In this document: piece by piece, positions 24,722-37,271 of the stretch
Position numbering within the stretch: the stretch's first letter is position 1
Layout of the letters: each line of letters opens with the position of its first letter
Origin: Halictus rubicundus
Taxonomy: Eukaryota > Arthropoda > Insecta > Hymenoptera > Halictidae
NCBI RefSeq assembly: GCF_050948215.1
Contig: NC_135156.1
Location: 14,817,257 to 14,881,256 of the forward strand
DNA: 64,000 nucleotides
Reading direction: 5' to 3'
The notes under the pieces: generated by a model
Databases searched by the model: none
Seen by the model: only the letters and a program-made list of their open reading frames with translations
What the model was told of the DNA's origin: nothing
Made by a program: the position numbers and the translations under genes

Positions 24722-27317
24722 CGGGCGACCGCGGTCCGTGCGGTGGGGCATGCGTTCCCAAAAATCGCGGCATTAATCAGTCCGCGAGTGCAGCCACCCC
24801 CAGAGTGCAGTCGGTGCAACGATAACGAGGCACCGGGCTATAACTCGGTGCCTCCACCGTGTTACGATCTAAGAAAGGGGCCGAGAAATACTGCGACACC
24901 GGGACGGCTACCGATGATGCATGTCCGAGAAGTGCGAGAGCGTCGGTGCACGCGTATTATGTTACCCGTGCGACGCGACGCGACGCGACGCACTAGCACA
25001 CACGTTCACGGTGTGTCTCTTCTACCGTGCGTGGATCCTCCGGGGCCCGGGTCATGACTCTATCATATTTATGTCCCTGGCCAGGGCTGTTCTCGGGCCC
25101 CGGGAACGTCGAAATCCCGGGCCACGTAGATCCCGTGGACAGATAGTAGATCCCGACGGATCTTCGATGAACGCTATCTCGGCCGCAGTCTAATCGGACC
25201 CTTCAGGCGACTGATTAGAGGACGTAAACTCTACACGGGGAAACGAACGCCCGATTTCGAAGATACCCTCGGGACCTGCATTCCTGACGCATTATGGCGG
25301 CCAGGCTCGAACCACCGCACACCGCTTAGGGTTTATCGCTCGCTCTCGGTCGTTAACGAGTCTTTTTTTCTGGTAGCCCGGGAAAATTGTCGATCGATTT
25401 TCGGCTACTCCGAGAGACCGTTTCAGGGGATCGTTGGGTCGTCGATATGGGAACGCTGGTCCGTCGAGGATGTGTTGTAATCTTTATGGCGGACTGGGCG
25501 GTTCTTTGATCTGACGGTGCGTGAGAGAAATGATTATGGTGATGGGGGAACTTTGTGTTTTTCAGAAGTGTCCACTCGGCTCTCGGATTGTCGTGTATCT
25601 CGTGGGAGATGAAATTTGAAGGATACCGACGACTATAGCAAACGAGGAACACCGTTTCGAACACTCCAGTGCTCTGAATTTGCAGTCAGTCGATTGGGGA
25701 AGCTGTTACGATCATTAGACTATAGATTGGATATCCTTGATGAAAGTAGAAGCTTCGGACGAATTTTAGGACACTGTTGTGCTCTCGGTAACTTGTTCGC
25801 ATTGATTAATTTGTATTCGAGAAATTTATGACGATACTATTTTGATCTTGCATGTAAGTTCTTTATGGGGTGAAGGCCAGACATGAGAGGTAAGTAATAA
25901 CTAGCAGATTATATGTATTTCTAATAAAAATGGCACTGCTTACAACTCCTTGAAGCTGTTAAAGAGAGAAACAAATTCCTGCTTGGTTTCTTTGTGTTGC
26001 GATTGTCCGGGACAATTTTGGCAAATGGCGGTGGTACATAGTACACGTATACGTAGTTGCCTCAAGTCTACGTGCATCTTAAAAAATGAATTTTCGTCTT
26101 TTTTAATTTCTTTTTTAACTCTGCCGATTTCACCTGATCGACTAAATTTCAGCTCTCATCAGACTTTCCAGAATAAAGTTTGCCGGTGAACGTGCAAGAA
26201 CGTGGACCAAGAAGGCCAACAAGAGGGTTCTACGAACCAGCTCAAAAATGAAAATGGCCACGGACCACGGCCGGTCCCGAACAGGTCGCATCTATTTTCG
26301 TGAGAATCTTTCGGCCGGACTGGTCGCACTGGGCTCGTGCTCGTCTTTTTTCGAGCAAGGATTCTCGCGCGTACGACGCGAGTCGAGCAGGGGGTTCGAA
26401 GCGGGTCCGTGGAGTCCGCGCGGCGCATCTTAATTATGAGGTCTAAATTATGAGCGAGCTCCCGGCGCTGAAATATTTGTGTGTTCGCCGGCCGAGGGTT
26501 ATGGCTCAATTACCACTCGCTATTTCCTTTGCGAGCCGTTGATTTAAGGCGACCACTTCCTGCGAACGAAGAAATGTCCTTTCGCGATCGTTTCGGCAGC
26601 GAGACGTTCGACCGGGCCCTCTGGACGCCATTATGCTGCTCTCTGTTGCACGATCCATTCCCACGAGCGTCCATTGTTCGCTCGATCATCCAATCATTCA
26701 ACAATAATCATACCTTCGTAAAGAAAATGGACTCTTGTGCGAAATTTCCTTCGATCACACCTTGATCGTGTGATCGGGATTTTTATGGAAAGTAAAAACG
26801 TTTTGCGTCGATTCTGGCAAATCGGCTTTATCCATGGGAAACAACGTAACTTCGATTTTCCGAATCTTTTACCGTTTCATAGTTCACTCGGTCAATTTCT
26901 TCAGAGACGCTAATCGCGACCGAAGCACAGGAAATCGAGCAAAAGCGAGAACCGCGAATCCCCTATACAATTATCCAATTCTTTCCGAGATTCCATCGGA
27001 GTCGCACAAATTGGGCGGTCAACAGAGTCATTAAACGTCGATCACAGATGATCACAGCAGCGGTTCGAATCGGCCGGGCCCGAACGGAAAGAAGTGAAAC
27101 TGGTCGGCGAGCTTCCTTAAAGGAGTTTTTGGCGGATAGTTGGCTGGTTTCTGGCGAGAGTGGTGCGCTTCCGAGTCGACTGAATCCGCAACCCGTAAAA
27201 ACGATAACCATCTGTCAAAGGAGACGAGCGGAGAGGACGAGGCAGCTAATTGCGGACGAAAAACGCCGGGGAAATGATCTCTGTTGCGTCGCGTCGCGTT
27301 CAGACTTCCTGGATTTC

Positions 27318-27390
27318 TCTCTTTCTCTCTCTATCTCTCTCTTCGGGGTCCGAGTTGTTTGGTTCTCTCTCTCTCTCTCTCTCTCTCTTC
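27318..27390. repeat. (CT)n microsatellites
   Basis: Two CT-rich runs (about 27318-27341 and 27364-27390) are separated by CGGGGTCCGAGTTG. A similar TCGAGGTCTGAGTCG follows the second, so this looks like a duplicated CT-plus-flank unit. Confidence 0.85.
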
Positions 27391-29439
27391 CTCTTCGAGG
27401 TCTGAGTCGTATGGTGGCAGCGGTCACGCACCGTGGCCATGGCGTGTGTTGCACCAGCAACGGCCCCTAATGCGCATCTCCGTGTTAGGCGTACGTGTCT
27501 CGTTGCGCTCGGATATTAGTCGTAAAGTATATATCGCTGTAAACGTCTCGGCGGATAAAGCTGCGTGCGTGCGGCCCGACCGCTCCGATGACTGAATTTA
27601 GCGTTCACGATCCCATCTAGACGTAGACATTGTCTTCCTGCAGGCTCTAATTGGCTCAACGAAATTCACCGCTTTCCTCTCCTTCCTGGATGATCTACTT
27701 ACTTTTGCAATTCCGTCCGAGGAACTAGCGAACCCTCTTCGGACGTACCCTGAAGTGCTATCAATCCTATCGACGTGGAAACCCTTCTATTCTGACGTGG
27801 TGTTCATGCAGTGGTCCATATAGGGACTTGTAATCACTGAGAAATAAACATTGTCTACATCAACCGCAAGGAACTTGTGCCAGGATTTCCTTCCTTCTTT
27901 GCTAACCTCAAAATTCTTTCAATCTTTGATATGTTTAACGATCTTTGATCGACGCTTTAAGAGCCAGGTCTCCCAGAAATGGAAGAGAAAATTCGAGATT
28001 TGTAAATGAATGTCGGTGTGGCAAACTCGATGTAAATTACAGCTTGTCGATTTTTAATTCGCTCGTCAAATATTTGATCCCGCCGCTGATCAATTGCTCG
28101 GATTGAAATTTAGGCTGATTTGAACGGAGGCACTTCGTTTCAAGGGAGTTATCATCCGAATTGGATTTCTCGGAGAAAGTTACGGCGGCGGGATCGAGGA
28201 ACTGTCACCTTCTTGGACGGAATGAATCACGGTTATTAAAGCGGAGATGTTTCGCAGGAAGCATTAAGGTTACAGTGTCTGCGGAACTGTAAAGAAACCA
28301 GAATCCGGGGGAGAGATAAGTCGTATAAGAGTCCTGAGAAAACAGAGCCATCGGCGGACGCGCCGCGCCGCGCCGCGTCGCAGGATGCTCTCCGGCGAAC
28401 CGGTTCAAACGTATCGCCGGTTCTACAAGGAATAAGTGAATTTTATGCGGCCGTGTATCTTCCAATGCGAAAATATGATGACATTCCGCAGATACTGAGC
28501 AACGTTCGGGCATACCCGGTGATTTATCGTGAACGTAATTGCTCCCTCTGTTCGGTCGACCGTAAATGGTACCTTAATCGCCGTGTGCAACAATGTATCT
28601 CTTGCCCTCGGCGTTCCGGGAACCTTTCCCGAAAACTGCGATCTTCCAAGGTCAACTCGCTTTGGGAATCTGCGAACGTTGCCACGGGCTGCAATGCTTT
28701 CGTTTGCAAAGATGCTGGAAAGATTGCTTCGGTATGTTCAGTGAAAGTACACGATTAAAATAATTTTCGTGGTATTAGAAACACGCAGTTTCGCACAGTA
28801 CGCATTGGAAACTGAATGTAAAACGATTTCCGTGAAAGTGAAAATATCACCTGTAAGTGGAAGACAGCGTGAAGACAGGAGCGTCTTCATTCAGAATTGA
28901 AGATGCCGCATCGGAGAATTTGTGAACGATCCGTGCGAGCGGCGAAATTTTCGTTCGCGGATCGAAATTCGTGCGCGGATCCCCGTCGAAGTTCATACGT
29001 TCGCTGTATGCAAAAAAGCCACGCGATAAATTATGCGTGTCGAGCGTCCCACGTGGCGCTGGTACGAGTTTACTCGATAAATAATGAGTGGCAGGGCCCG
29101 GGGCCCGGGCCCCTCGGTCTCCTGGTTCCCCTGTCCCCCCCGAAAACCCATCGGAGGCGTGAGGAGGAGGGGACGCCCGGTTCCGGCAATGATTTCGACT
29201 ACCAATAGCGAAAATAAACCTGCAGGAACGTACGTTCCGGCAAATCCGATCTGACGTACCCTTCGGTACTCGGAATCGTTGGTAAATTTAACGACCCCTC
29301 CGCTCCTTACCCTCGCGTGACACACGTGGAAACGTGCAACCGTCCGGGAACAACATCGTCGGGCTCCGTCGGGCACGCGGGCCCAGGACAGATCACAATT
29401 TATCGAAAAATTATGAAATTCGACCGTCTCCTCCGTCAA

Positions 29440-29672
29440 CACGTTGACTGCCACGTCACCCATATGTGGGTGACGGAATTATTTGGCCAGGTTTTAAAAT
29501 GAATTTTTACGTTAATATATTCACTGTACCAAATTTTATTAGGATATTTAAAATGCAAGAAAGTTCGAGGACTGGTCAGTATCATACATTTAACTTTTTT
29601 CAATTTTTATTTCATTAAATAACGCTTTGATTTTAAGGAATTTTTGAGGTTTCTGGTTTGGCAGTCAAAGTG
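29440..29672. mobile_element. TTAA MITE, CACGTTGACTGCC type, copy 1
   Basis: The left end CACGTTGACTGCCACG and the right end TGGCAGTCAAAGTG are inverted. The right flank is TTAA (29673-29676); the left flank is TCAA (29436-29439), a one-base change. Just inside the left end lies a palindrome, GTCACCCATATGTGGGTGAC. The interior is AT-rich and non-coding. Confidence 0.85.
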
Positions 29673-31315
29673 TTAATCTATTCATTAATCTGGAATTTGG
29701 ACCAGCGCGTTCGGCTCAATTTACAATTCATAATCAATTAGTAGCACTTTATAAAATTGTTTACGAAGCCTGCACATATATTGGCACACAGGACGCGTGT
29801 ATCTAACCGTGTACGTTCTTAAACAATTTTTTAGTCGTATTGTACGCGGATTTACTGTTTCGCCTTTAATATTACGTACTGCAAATATTTTTCTTCTCCG
29901 GTTTTTCAGAATCAAGTATGATATTCTTTCTTATTTTCTGCGATTTTTAAACGATGTTTCAAGTCGTTGGTTTAAGTCGTTCCGAAAGTGATCGTAAAAC
30001 CAGGCTTCCACAGACATGGTTTTTACACACCCGGATTTTCTCGATCGACATGGCCAGTTATCAACGGTTCCGTCTTGCACAATTAAATGCATGTTTTCTG
30101 CCATTTTCACCAGGAAAACAATCTCCGGCGCAAGAAGTTGCTTTGTTTACCAGTTTGCCAGTTTATCAATCATCAGGGCAACCGTGCAACGTTAGAAAAT
30201 CCAAGAACTGTTCCACGTAAGTATGTAGTAATTGCATCGAGGAAGTGTTAGGCTGTTACACTCATTCTTATCTTTCATGGATAAGATCCTGTACGTACTT
30301 GCAAGTTCCCTTCGAGCCCCGATTAAATATCTACAGTCCACAAGTTTGACCTGAATGAAAGAACAAGCTGCAAAAAGTTCACAGTTGAGGCTCACTGTAT
30401 CTCACTGTTTCAAAAACGGTGCAAGTCGAAACGGTTGATCATTAAATATCGAGGAATTAAATAAAACTTCTACAGAACGAAAGTTGTGTCAAGGGATGTT
30501 ACTTCTTTACGCAAGCTACGCTGAAATTTTATCACAATTATTTTATTCAACGACGATTAGACACTTAAGGTCTGGTGTTAAGACGAAGATTCTACACCAG
30601 AGTCTACTAAATATATTATTGATTTCCTTCGAACCGAAATGAAATTCTATTTTGGTTCCGCTGAAAATTTATAAATTCTCAATTTCTATTAAATAGAACG
30701 AGAAAGTTCTAATGATCCGTGAAATAAATCGTAGTGCAAGGGTATAAGACAAACATTGACTGACACAATGTTTGCACCGAACGACAATTTTTTCAACAAG
30801 AAATTTCAAGAAGAAAAATTGCGATTAGGAGCACAGGGGTGTGAATTCGGGCCGAAGCGCCCTAACCTTGGACTATATTTAATTAACCCAGCACCATGGT
30901 CCACGGCTGGTCGTTTAATCCGCCTACGTAACAAATCTGCATGGTTTACGGTCGAATTTGTTTGACGTGGGCAAGAAATTCCGAAAGGTCCCCGGAGCGA
31001 GACAGGCCCCGAATTAATTACCCGCCGGCATTGAACTTCCCTCGTGAACGCTCGCTGGCGCACGGGCGCGGGCGCGCGCGCGAGAGAGAGAGAGAAAGAG
31101 AGAAGCAAGAAGCCTAAGCGCGGCCATCATCATCGCAGCCGCGCGTCTCCCAACAAAAGCATCTTCTTGGCTCGCCTCGGATCTTGTTGCGGGTAGTTCA
31201 TTAGTCGCATTAGAGCAATTTATCAGCGATCAGGGGGCTGGACACGCTTCGATTACCGACGCTGTTCATATTAACGGCGGTGCCAGCCGAACGGACGTAA
31301 CCGGGCACGACGGAG

Positions 31316-31317
<2 letters not shown>

Positions 31318-31354
<37 letters not shown>
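31318..31354. repeat. (GA)n microsatellite
   Basis: A clean GA run in intron 3. A shorter one follows a (GC)n run at 31070-31104. Confidence 0.93.
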
Positions 31355-31356
<2 letters not shown>

Positions 31357-31950
31357 GCCAGGGACCATCGCGAGGAAACGGAACAATCCAGGAAGCTCTT
31401 AGGCACGGCGAGCAACGATCTCTTTACGCGCAAGCAATTTTCACGACGAAGCCACCGGGCCGGGCCGAGACGGCACGCGAGCTGCCATACTTTCGATCCC
31501 GTGTGTACGGTGGTCAGGCTCGCGAGCGTAATTTTCCCTGGAAAGTGGCCCCCTCGTTAACAGTTTTTAGGAGCCAGGCAACGAAACGGATAACGCTGCC
31601 GGGACGCATGCAGGAGGGGAGGGGGTCCACCTGGCCACGACGACGAAGACGACCACGGCTAAAAACCCGTATGCACTACCACCGGCTTCTTTCGCTAATT
31701 ACATCCTGTACGCTGTCAAAATATCAAGATCTGGTCACCGGTCGGATACCAGGCTACACTTTGTTCCTCCTTTTGCCGGAACGGAGAGGAGCCCGACGGG
31801 CCTGATAACGGACAGATAGCGGGGAAAGCGAGACTGTGTTCAGGATACCGTCTCGATTTCAGGACACCAAGAGAGAGAGAGGGGAAGCTGCTTTTAGACT
31901 GCCGTGGGTCCATCGGTTCTGGGGGAGATTGTGGAACTCGTGGGATGAGG

Positions 31951-32230
31951 CCTGGGGGTGGAGATTCGCCACACCTGTACGCTACTGGCGAACTTAGGGT
32001 GCTAAAGTTTTAAAGAATGTGAACTGGCAGACGTCGATACAGTGTATGATACATGTGGAGATTGTTCCTGATTGTGGGGTTCGGAGGGGGGTGAGACCTG
32101 GGGGTGATTTGCCACACCTGAACGCCACCAGCGAAGTTTGGATGCTGAAGTTTGGAAGGATGACGATTGAGAGGCATGTGAGTGCAGTGTTTTATGGATG
32201 TGAAAGTTGAGATTGTTTCTGACCGATTAC
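31951..32230. repeat. two-unit direct repeat, about 146 bp period
   Basis: CCTGGGGGTG, GCCACACCTG and GCGAA, then GTGGAGATTGTTCCTGA-like sequence, occur in order at 31951 and again at 32097. The second unit is diverged. The repeats show no coding signal. Confidence 0.7.
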
Positions 32231-32336
32231 GGGGGAATAGAGACTGTGGAAGTGAGACTTCTCAGGACGCGTGGTTGTGAAAAATGTTAGGATAGTTCCT
32301 TGCACATTGTAGACAACTTGTGATAGCTGTTTTTAA

Positions 32337-32566
32337 CGCGTCAACTGCCACCTCAGTCACGTATGACTGACAGTGATTTTAGACTGGGTTTAGAAATTCA
32401 TTTTTATTACAAGATATCCAGATAAACCGAATTTTATTGGGGTCTTTCGAATTCGAAGGGGTTAAGACAGCATCCCCTATAATATATTTGAAATTTCTAG
32501 TTTTGGTTTCATTAATTACTCTGATTTTGTAAGAATCTCTGGGGTTGATATTTGGCACTTAACGTG
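32337..32566. mobile_element. TTAA MITE, CACGTTGACTGCC type, copy 2
   Basis: TTAA flanks both sides (32333-32336 and 32567-32570). The ends CGCGTCAACTGCCACC and TTTGGCACTTAACGTG match copy 1. The subterminal palindrome is present but has a different stem, TCAGTCACGTATGACTGA. The interior shares GAATTTTATT and CTCTGATTTT-like AT-rich blocks with copy 1. Confidence 0.82.
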
Positions 32567-33143
32567 TTAAAAGCGTGGACCTAACCTCAACTCTGATTCT
32601 GCTGAACATCTTTTGTAAAATATTTCACAGCGTAATGGCCATGTAAGAGAACAGAGAACAGAGATTCTGTTCACAAATAGATTCGTTCGCAAAGATCAGA
32701 TCTTCAGCTATTGATTTTTAGCTTGTTAGAACTGTTCCTTAAGAATGGTATAGTTACCCCTAAGTCCGCCTATAAGACCCGCAGAAATTGAGACACATTG
32801 GTGAAAGACCAATAATTTAATGCCAGAAACAATGATTGAAAATCTACCTCCTGAACATTAAATTCCGCAGATGAAACAATCTAATTATTCCTATCCAAAG
32901 CCTCTCCTTTAGTAGAAACATCACGTAATATCAGTACTAAAGGTCCCTCGTTGGGTGTGCACATCATAACCACAAAGATGATGCTCAATCTTTCATCTAA
33001 CAGAACAATGGAAGAACCTCTCATCGCGAATAAAACGGAACAATCTGATCCAAACCTAACCCACTAAACATCTCAATCTCCTTCTTCAGGATCTCTAGAA
33101 TCGACGGAGTAAAAGGTCTCCCAAAGCTAGACCACTCGTAAAC

Positions 33144-33245
33144 GTGGATTTTTATGGAAAGTAAGAATTGTCTGCTTCGATTGCAAGAGACAGGGGTTAG
33201 ATAAACATTCTGTACTTTCTTTCTAACGGTTCTAACGAATTGAAA
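33144..33245. repeat. dispersed repeat, GCGGATCTTTATGC family
   Basis: GTGGATTTTTATGGAAAGTA, then CTGCTTCGATTGCAAGAGAC and ACATTCTG with TTTCTAACGGTTCTAA. Similar stretches occur at 34480 (plus), at about 14261, 26775 and 56892 (plus, weaker), and on the minus strand at about 10970-11010 and 39475-39530. No terminal repeats are visible. It may be a fragment of a longer element whose ends I cannot define. Confidence 0.6.
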
Positions 33246-33248
33246 ATA

Positions 33249-33434
33249 CAGTGAGTTATCGATATATGTCAACAACGCGAGTCTTGCCAACGACATATAT
33301 CGTTCAGAAGACATACCCGAGCTGTGTTATTTTTACACTCCTCGGCGTCCGAGGCCTCTCACGGGGTATTCCCCGCGATAGTGGCGACATTTATCATCGA
33401 GCGATAAATGTTGACATATATGGGGAAATCCCTG
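33249..33434. mobile_element. CAGTGA-family MITE, inverted copy
   Basis: This 186 bp element is flanked by TA on both sides (33247-33248 and 33435-33436). It lies in the opposite orientation to the copies at 9341 and 21090: GTTATTTTTACACTCCTCGG and GTCCGAGGCCTCTC read here as the complement of their core. Just inside the left end is an inverted repeat, CGATATATGT...ACATATATCG (33259-33302), that could fold into a hairpin. Confidence 0.85.
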
Positions 33435-34379
33435 TAGTATATTGATGTTTGCTTGCACAAAAATGTTGGGTTGCAACAAATTCTTTCCGTTGCCTCCAAC
33501 ATTTTCTTCTCGAAGAGAAGAAAATTTCTTCAACAATTTAACAGCGGATTTTGCAGGTTTTTAGACTCCCTTAGTTTCAAAACCATAATCACCTTGGGAA
33601 CTGAGCTCCGGCCGTCAGGATATTTCGAATAGACACGTCCTTCTTGAAGAAGAGGTCTATCGGAGGGGACGCGAGGAATTGGCGGGCGTGTTGCAGACAA
33701 ATTTTGCGGGGGTGTTTAGGCGATCGCGGATGATCATCGTCACCGCTTCCGGTCCAGTAAGCCGAGAGCAGAAAGCCTGGACGGCTGAACGGTTCGTCCG
33801 GTCGGATCAATGGATCCGAACCGAGGCGATTCCGGGAGGTTAGAAACGCTGCTGGAAATAATTCCTTCCGATCCTTGGGAAAGGGTGTCACGCGCGCGAA
33901 AGACGGGTTCAGTGCACGGACACGCGAGCCAAGCCAAAGCAAAGCAGAGCCGAGCCGAGCCGAGCCGAGCAAAGCCAGGACAAGTCGTCGTCGTCGCCTA
34001 ATAACAGCCGCCGCGCCGTGTGCTATGCGGCGACAACAGACCAGATCGCACATGCGAGCCAACCAGATAAGAGAGTTTCGGGCCTGAAGCCGTGTCGTGA
34101 CGGGATGTCTGCGCTATTCCATCTTGCCTGTCACTCGTGTATGACGACACACGCGGCACCGCGCATGCAGACATTGCGGACACCTAACTGCTCCGCGAGC
34201 GAAGCCTGAAGTGCAGGACTCGCGTGCAAACGTCGCCAGACGTGTGAACACCGTTCCGTCTCACCTGATACACCGACTGCCGGGACACTTCGAACGGACA
34301 CGAAGTCCGCTCGCGAACAAAATGGTCGACGCGGCCGAGGAACATTGTATCGCTAAACTGCGAATTTTATGCGTTTATT

Positions 34380-34397
34380 AAAAAAAAAAAAAAAAAC
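34380..34397. repeat. poly(A) run
   Basis: About 17 A in a row after GCGAATTTTATGCGTTTATT. The preceding bases resemble the GCGGATCTTTATGC dispersed family. A retroposed tail is possible but unproven. Confidence 0.85.
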
Positions 34398-34479
34398 TAA
34401 TGCGTGTCATTTAAAATAGCAGAAACATCAAAAGAATTTTCTAATGTCAATGTATTATATGGTATTATTATATTTACAC

Positions 34480-34575
34480 TGCGGATCTTTATGCAAAGTA
34501 AAAATTTTCTACCTGAATTGCAACAGACTGGAGTGAAATAGAAATTTATTTTCTTTTTTAATAGCTTTAATCGGT
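34480..34575. repeat. dispersed repeat, GCGGATCTTTATGC family, best copy
   Basis: Starts TGCGGATCTTTATGCAAAGT, then CTGAATTGCAACAGACTGGA and a TTTCTTTTTTAATAGC-like end. It matches 33144-33245 in order and spacing. Non-coding. Confidence 0.65.
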
Positions 34576-35518
34576 CGAAATTTTTTTTTTAATCGGTCAA
34601 ATTATATTATATGGTTCTTGGGGTTGGTGCCAACAATTTTTATTGTGTAATTTTTAGAAATCGTTCTGCTTCATTAAGAATTGTTTTAATCTCAAAGTCG
34701 TTAGCCTTTCTGCGAATTGTCACCAATAAACTGACCCTGCTTACGGTGAAACTGCTCGATGGGATCGAAGAATATTGTAGCACTTGGCTGCTAAAAATCG
34801 TTCTGCTATCTCCAATTGAATGTGCGTCGATAGGTTCCCGGATTTCTTTTTGCAAGTTGTAAGAAATAAGGGGTTTGCCTAAATTGTCTTCTCGGGGCCC
34901 GAGGAAAGGGAGAAGGAAGCTGGCGTGTTCCGAAAGCACGTTATCAAGTCGTCGCGGCCGATTCCGGCGGCAGGGCTTGTGTGTAATCGGCGAGCGGAGC
35001 ATTTGCATCTCGGGCACGAAACAACAACGAAATCGCCGTGATCCGTGCGCGTGCAAAAAGGCCGGAGGGCTCGTCTTACACAATCGCATCAACGGGAAAT
35101 CTACGTTCTCAAATTTCAAGGCTTAATTTACGAGTGCCGCGCGAGTAAATCACGGGAGAATCGCGCGGCGCATCCTAGTAGATATCGCGTATCGCCGACA
35201 CACTATCCGACGCGACCGAAGTTCCTGTCCGGAGCGACAATGGGGAAACAAGGCCGACCGAGGACTACGATCGTTATGGAAAATCCTGTCCCACTTTGGA
35301 ACGATCATGCGACAGTACCGACGTGTACCTAGAATTTTGTTCGACACCCTTCGGCTTTCTTGCAAATTTAACAGACAGAGAACTAATTAAAAAAACAGTA
35401 GAAGATCGGGAAAACAATCCACTATGAGTCGAAGCTCCTCTATAAATTTAAATCTTCTTTTCAGTAGAAAATATTTTACCTATCCGATACTACAGGGACC
35501 TATTCTGAAATCAATTAA

Positions 35519-35736
35519 CCCTTGGCACTCGAATGGCGACTTTAAGGCGCCACTAAAAATTGCTGTATCATTATTAAAGTTGTTTGTATTTAATCGGTTA
35601 CTAAACACTTCGGCATTGTACGAGTAAATTGCACTATTTTCGTATGTATAACATGGAAAAAATATATAGAAGGGAAATATTCTAGGTCCGAAGAAATCTT
35701 TCGTTTCGGAGTTAAAATAACTTCGAGCGGAAAGGG
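35519..35736. mobile_element. piggyBac-like TTAA MITE, copy 1
   Basis: This 218 bp element is flanked by TTAA at 35515-35518 and 35737-35740. The ends are CCCTTGGCACTCGAA and TTCGAGCGGAAAGGG. A TTAA target with CCC-starting inverted ends is what is known for the piggyBac superfamily. The interior shares ACTAAAAATTGCTGTATCAT, ATGTATAACATGGAAAAAAT and TATAGAAGGGAAATATT with the inverted copy at 41759. No transposase is encoded. Confidence 0.92.
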
Positions 35737-36598
35737 TTAAATGAATAAATTGAAGGGTGCGAGCGACGCTTGGGCAACAGAAAAATTATCAACAAATTTT
35801 TCTTATGTGCAGAATTGTAGTCCGCGTGTTCTAAGAGCTTTTTATCGTCTGCAAGTAGCATTTGTCCAGCTAGATCGCGAAGATTTTGATCGTAGGTGGG
35901 ATTGAGATGGAAATCGTGATTAGCGGAGAATGTGGTGTAGCAATTGGAATTTTCTAATTCGGTACCAGCCACCGGGAATCACGGCTGACACACGAGTCAT
36001 CGGTACACACATTTAAATGTCTGATAGTCGACCTTTTGCTCTGCGAAGTCTAATCTCGTAGCTGTCACGGGGTGTCTTCCCTACCGCGTCCTCCTTCGCG
36101 CGATAAAACCGGGCTCTTATCGTTGCCGATCTCGAGCGTTGCTTCAGAGATCGGCTGGCGTGATTTTCGAGGCATACCAGCGCGTTTACGAGCGAGCAGA
36201 AGCGTACGAAGAGCACAAAGGGGGCAAAACGCTCTCTGCTGGGCGCTTCGCTACCGAAATCGCGTGAAACCTCCGGGAATCCAACGATATCTTCCATAAA
36301 AACACAAAAGGGCCCTTACAGAGATCTCACAAGCATACATAAACCTTCCGTACACCTTCTCAAACGCGCATAAACTTCCGTACACCTCCCCAGACATTAC
36401 ACATCACTTTATTGCCATTTTTCCCGTGGTTTAATTATTTTATATTTACCCACAACTCTCTATAGACATTAGAACATAAATAAATCCATTGATATCAACG
36501 TTCGGGTTAATATTTTTTAAAGATAGTAGACGTTCTATTCTTTAACACTAAATTCTATATTCTTTTTCTGAATTCTAGAAAAATTCTATATTCTTTAA

Positions 36599-36777
36599 CA
36601 CTATACCTACCACGGTCAAAATGGCCGGATTTATACTTTACGGTTATTGAAACTACGAAAATTCCTTGTCCAGGCACTTATTATATAGAAAATTACGGAG
36701 AATCTCAATAAATTCAGGGTTTCCATTTTTACAAAGCAATATTCAGCAGATGCTATAAACGCTTGGTAGGGTTTGTG
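36599..36777. mobile_element. TTAA MITE, CGCTAAACC type, copy 2
   Basis: This 179 bp element is flanked by TTAA (36595-36598 and 36778-36781). The left end CACTATACCTACCACGGTCA and the right end GGTAGGGTTTGTG correspond to the ends of the element at 9201. The interior shares CGGTTATTGAAA-like sequence. This copy lies only about 60 bp from the next TTAA element, at 36839. Confidence 0.85.
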
Positions 36778-36838
36778 TTAAACACTTTCTATAGCAAGAT
36801 TGCGGTCCTTAACGATCCCATTACGAAGGTGGCATTAA

Positions 36839-37271
36839 GGGGGCCGGCAGGGTTTGAAATCCATATACGTATGCATGGGTCAAAACCTTTTCAAACTATC
36901 GCTTCAATATTGCAATGAGCAGTTTAGAAGTGGTCAATTGTGTTTCCTAAAAGTCCAATTTATGTCTGTATAGAGCTCAAATTGCGAATTTCTACCTCAT
37001 TGTGGAGTAATTTGTAATATTCGGCAGAAAATTCGAATTCTGAAGCAAATATGACGTCACAAGATGGCTGCCGCTGAAAGATTCTCTTAATTTCAAGAGA
37101 TTTAGAGTTCGTATCGAAAAAAGGACTCTATACAGACATAGCAAAGACATGTACAAACACGGTGGTATGCATTTTTAATTGATTACTTACTTATTTAAGA
37201 CATAAAATGTCTAGAAAAAAGGCACAGGATAACATAGCGTGACATTCAAGGCCAAATGCCTGCCGGCCCCC
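36839..37271. mobile_element. TTAA MITE, GGGGGCCGGCAGG type
   Basis: This 433 bp element is flanked by TTAA (36835-36838 and 37272-37275), with perfect 13 bp inverted ends GGGGGCCGGCAGG / CCTGCCGGCCCCC. Similarity beyond these bases is partial. It is the only copy in the window. It carries ATGACGTCACAAGATGGCTG, which includes a TGACGTCA (CRE-type) palindrome. No reading frame of interest is present. Confidence 0.88.

Noticed and set aside
23681..24819. Long minus-strand open frames (232, 114 and 108 codons) with repeated GTLILGRVLA-like peptides
   Set aside because: They are translations of the 48-49 bp minisatellite. The frame shifts from unit to unit, all frames are open, and no family or splice signal supports them.
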